Shown: positions 57,268 to 60,000 of the stretch, piece by piece
Layout: each line of letters starts with the position of its first letter
How positions within the stretch are numbered: the first letter of the stretch is position 1
Assembly (NCBI RefSeq): GCF_029227915.1
Contig: NC_079888.1
Location: 10,215,001 to 10,275,000, forward strand
Source of the DNA: Hydractinia symbiolongicarpus
Taxonomy: Eukaryota; Cnidaria; Hydrozoa; Anthoathecata; Hydractiniidae
Reading direction: 5' to 3'
DNA length: 60,000 bases
The notes under the pieces: model-generated
What the model was told of the DNA's origin: nothing
Databases searched by the model: none
Seen by the model: the letters and a program-made list of their open reading frames with translations, nothing else
Position numbers and translations under genes: made by a program

Positions 57268-57313
<46 letters not shown>
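56935..57313 (+). mobile_element. tRNA-derived SINE
   Basis: The 5' part (56935-57006) is tRNA-like. Its acceptor-type ends GCGCCGT and ACGGCG can pair, an A-box-like TAGATTAGTGGTT follows the first stem, and there is a perfect B box, GGTTCGATTCC, at 56984-56994. These would serve as an internal Pol III promoter. A body of about 260 bp without coding capacity follows, ending in an (ATCT)n tail. That structure is typical of a SINE rather than a functional tRNA gene. Confidence 0.75.
57268..57313 (+). repeat. (ATCT)n microsatellite
   Basis: About eleven uninterrupted ATCT units at the 3' end of the SINE, probably grown from its tail. Confidence 0.95.
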
Positions 57314-57784
57314 GAAGGATGTGATGATAATTTAAAGCTAACCATTCTTGTAATTCTGGTTATAACAATTCAGCTTCCCCTAGTTAAGCCTACTTTAGCA
57401 TATAGCGGACTGTCCATGTCTGGAATAGCTAACATTACGTTATTAGCCATTTCCTAGACATGCTGACGAGCCCTGATATTGGGCGAAACAGTCTTAAAAT
57501 ATTTGAATTTAAACTGTTGTTTTTAATTTTCATACACTTTTTTGAAACCCTTTAAAGGATGGTTTGTTATTTTCTTGTCCATTCAAAACTTTAGAGCAAA
57601 AAACGTCTCAAAGCTAATAATTTGGACATTATTTAGGCCGTTTTTAATGCGTAGAGGCTTAAAATAGCGACAGTTTCCCCCCATGACCCCCAGCTGTTTT
57701 GGCCGGAGAAAATTGCTGCGCTTTTTTTTGCTTCGCAAAAAATGTGACTGACATGTTAAAAATGTTGGATCCGCCCCTGCTCCT

Positions 57785-58851
57785 TTTTCTAGATTTCCCG
57801 CCTTTTCTCAATTCGAGAAATTAAACTGTGTACATTACTGTCAGCTAAAAATAGGTGGCATATATTTTGTGCTCTAATGTAACAAAGTTCAGTTGCTTGC
57901 AAAATGGTCAAAATGTCATTTTATGTATATGCAGCAACTGGCGCATTAGTTAAAGAGGAATATTGTGTCAAGCTCCAGGCTTGGCAGAGCGATCTAAAAG
58001 CGGTAGTCTGCTTTTGGTAGGAGTCATTTTAAAACTGAATCGTAGCAATATTCGAAAGCGTTGTCCGATGCCTTTTGTTTCATTGTTTCTAACTCGCTTA
58101 GGTTTAGTTTCACAAAATCTCTCAGATAAACCACTCACGCAAATTAAATTTGGCAAATGTTATTTTTTGTCTAAAGTATCCCTTTTTATTAAGAAACCAA
58201 TTTTGTCAAAATTGTTAAACATTAAACTTGTCTTATTTTAATGTAGTATTTACCGCAATGGAAACTGGGCCTTAACAAGTGGATATGTGGTCCTGAAAAA
58301 TCAACATAATTTTCTATTTTTGAAAATCGTGAAACAACTGGAAGGGTATTCTACTCAGAATAAGCGACGCCAACCACGTAAAAATGTAAATCACTATGTA
58401 TTTATTATGTATCACTATCATTTATTATGTATCACTATGTATTTATGGTCACTATGTATTTATGGTCTTGACGTCAATGTGTGGGATAGCCATGGTAACG
58501 GGTTGGGAACACTATTATTAAATATCCATGTTGACAAGGAAAAAAGTTCTAAACTTTGTTTAGCTCGGCGGAATATAAAGTTCAGGCGAATTAATGGCTT
58601 TATCCACAGGATACTGGTAGATAACTTGACTTTTAATGCATTATGCTGATGGGTGAACTCGTGGATAATACCCGCATTCTGTGTTGCAGCTAAGCGTCGA
58701 ACCTCCAGGGAGTAATTTAATTACTTCATGCTAACAGGCGGGAAAAGATACACGAAATATCTTAGGACCCTTAAATGGCAGCCGAATTGTTACGTGCTAA
58801 AAATACACGTATGACGAAAAATACGAAAATCTAATGACCGTAACATATACG
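57785..58851. other. non-coding DNA
   Basis: No gene is supported. A small tandem array of ATCACTATGTATTTAT-type units lies at 58391-58467. The open frame at 58287-58649 runs through that array and is not credible as a gene. Confidence 0.45.
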
Positions 58852-58893
58852 ACGGGCGAACCCTTAAATTTTTTTTCAAGGGCTAATGACTAG
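58852..58893 (+). repeat. Helitron-like 3' terminus (copy 2)
   Basis: GACGGGCGAA, a hairpin with arms CCCTT and AAGGG, then CTAATGACTAG followed by T. The layout and tail match 7696-7735. Here the terminal CTAG is followed by T, as expected for Helitron insertion between A and T. Confidence 0.4.
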
Positions 58894-60000
58894 TTTATAT
58901 ACTTATAAGACTTTTAAAACGCCCCCTTTCCCCACCCTTTAAGCGTATACCTCTAATAAATGCAACATTTCGAAGCCTAACCTAAAAGAAAATTTTAACA
59001 AGTACCCCGGGTGAGCAGGACTTGCTGTTAAGCAATTTCATAAAAGGCGTCATGAATGTTTCGACGACGATCGTTACTTTAGATCTAAAACATCAATTGA
59101 AATCATACTAACATAAGAACTCCGTACCTTTTCCTTAGGTCAAATCCCATCCCCTTTTCATTAAATTTTCATCACACGTTCTGCAAATATTTTACCCAGC
59201 ACAATTACTCCTCCAATACTAAGCAAGCCGACCAAAATTTCACGTAAAAACATTCCAATATCTGAAACATTTGTTATTTTTATCTACGTCGTAAAAATAC
59301 AGATATCCATTTAACGATATTAACCAGCTTCCATTTTGCAAGCTTTTTCCCATATTAAAATTTTAATATTCTTTTCTTAAATGCAGGAAATAAATATATC
59401 AATAATTTCTTTCTTTCCTTTTTTTTATTAAGAAAATATCCAACCGAGCGCAATTCATGATATCTTTTTCATAAACAGCAGAAAAAAAATATCTGGCTTC
59501 GTTGTTGTGGCAACAAGCTGTCTAATAAGGACAAAACAATTTAATAAGAAGTTTGTTAGTTAAGTAAAGTTAGAATTTTTATGGTGAAAAAAGTTTTCAC
59601 ATTTTTTATTTACCAAAAGTAATGATGGTTAGATTTAAAAGGATATAATCGGCAAGAAGATTAAATTTAATGGCAAAGTTTTTGATTTTAATATTTGACG
59701 ACAAATGCTGTTCTTTTTATCTGGGTTTTTTGTTATTATTGTGAATAACAGGAAAAAATAATCCTTTTACTCGACTTAAGGCTGTTTTCTATTAGCGTAA
59801 TTTTAAGGCTGGCGAGATATTTACCCTTGAAAATTTCGCACATTTAATTCCTTCTGTTCATTTCTACTTGCTAGCGCGGGGAAATTAAATTGAAAGCAGA
59901 ACAACATGGCAGCAATCAACAAGGTGTTTTTACTGAATAGAAATACATAGAAAATAGTTTACATCTTGAATAGTGATAGTAACGTAATGTGAAATTAATT
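58894..60000. other. AT-rich non-coding DNA to the window end
   Basis: Nothing convincingly coding. At 59905 a plus-strand ATGGCAGCAATCAACAAG is followed by GTGTTT, which could be a short first coding exon with a weak donor, but the evidence is thin. Confidence 0.4.

Larger units (their letters stand above)
56198..57779. mobile_element. hAT-like non-autonomous DNA transposon
   Basis: Perfect 14-bp terminal inverted repeats CAGGGGCGGATCCA are flanked by CTCCT on both sides (56193-56197 and 57780-57784). CAGGGGCGGATC-type termini are common in hAT-related elements. A 5-bp duplication would fit a hAT5-like subgroup, although 8 bp is the usual hAT length. No transposase frame is present in the 1582 bp, and the interior has been invaded by a SINE. 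Confidence 0.65.

Noticed and set aside
58287-58649. 120-codon plus-strand frame
   Set aside because: It runs through a local tandem repeat that gives repeated Tyr/His/Leu residues, and has no recognised domain.
59905-59922. Possible first coding exon (MAAINK then GT)
   Set aside because: Only six codons, weak donor context, and the window ends before any downstream exon could be seen.

Overview
The window looks like a piece of an AT-rich animal genome, most probably a cnidarian (hydrozoan-like). That placement is inference: it rests on base composition, a single class A GPCR coding exon, and the mix of Polinton, pogo-like, hAT-like, Ty3/Gypsy, LINE and tRNA-SINE sequences. No taxonomic marker gene is present. 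Host coding content is sparse: one well-supported gene, a minus-strand GPCR at 37535-38617. Most of the rest is AT-rich non-coding DNA with transposon relics.

The dominant feature is a degenerate Polinton/Maverick (polintovirus-like) element at 13399-31808. It has terminal inverted repeats (TIRs) and a 5-bp target duplication AGAGG, and its genes are packed tightly on both strands. Reading left to right they are: a TQEMC-repeat gene, a small Cys-rich gene, a conserved DNA-virus-type gene, a SAP/Rho-N-like gene, a broken small membrane gene, a penton-like candidate, a gene with a C-terminal membrane anchor, a broken three-hydrophobic-segment gene, the major capsid protein, a short coiled-coil/TM gene, a retroviral-type integrase, the 3' part of an unrecognised gene, and protein-primed DNA polymerase B. 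No packaging ATPase or adenovirus-type protease is visible. The left TIR is split by about 2.7 kb of unrelated DNA. On the right, the 5' half of polB, the TIR and 198 bp of host flank are tandemly duplicated, and the second copy carries an exact 180-bp in-frame deletion. Integrase and polymerase each have a catalytic Asp replaced by Asn, and many genes carry frameshifts or stops, so this copy is dead.

Other mobile DNA, left to right: a pogo/Tigger-like element (3479-4152) with a fossil transposase N terminus; two Helitron-like 3' ends; a three-copy dispersed repeat; a TTAA-flanked inverted-repeat element (32480-33306); a LINE reverse-transcriptase tail relic near 44.5 kb; and a young Ty3/Gypsy LTR retrotransposon (50605-55673). 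That retrotransposon has 103-bp LTRs differing at two positions, an intact gag, and a pol broken by frameshifts. It lies between an inverted pair of GGGATGC minisatellite blocks. Last comes a hAT-like element (56198-57779) that contains a tRNA-derived SINE and an ATCT microsatellite.

Inside the Polinton, two signals recur that ordinary annotation does not name. Perfect palindromes sit at most gene junctions, and two convergent junctions share the arm sequence. Many start codons carry AATAAA(C) directly upstream.
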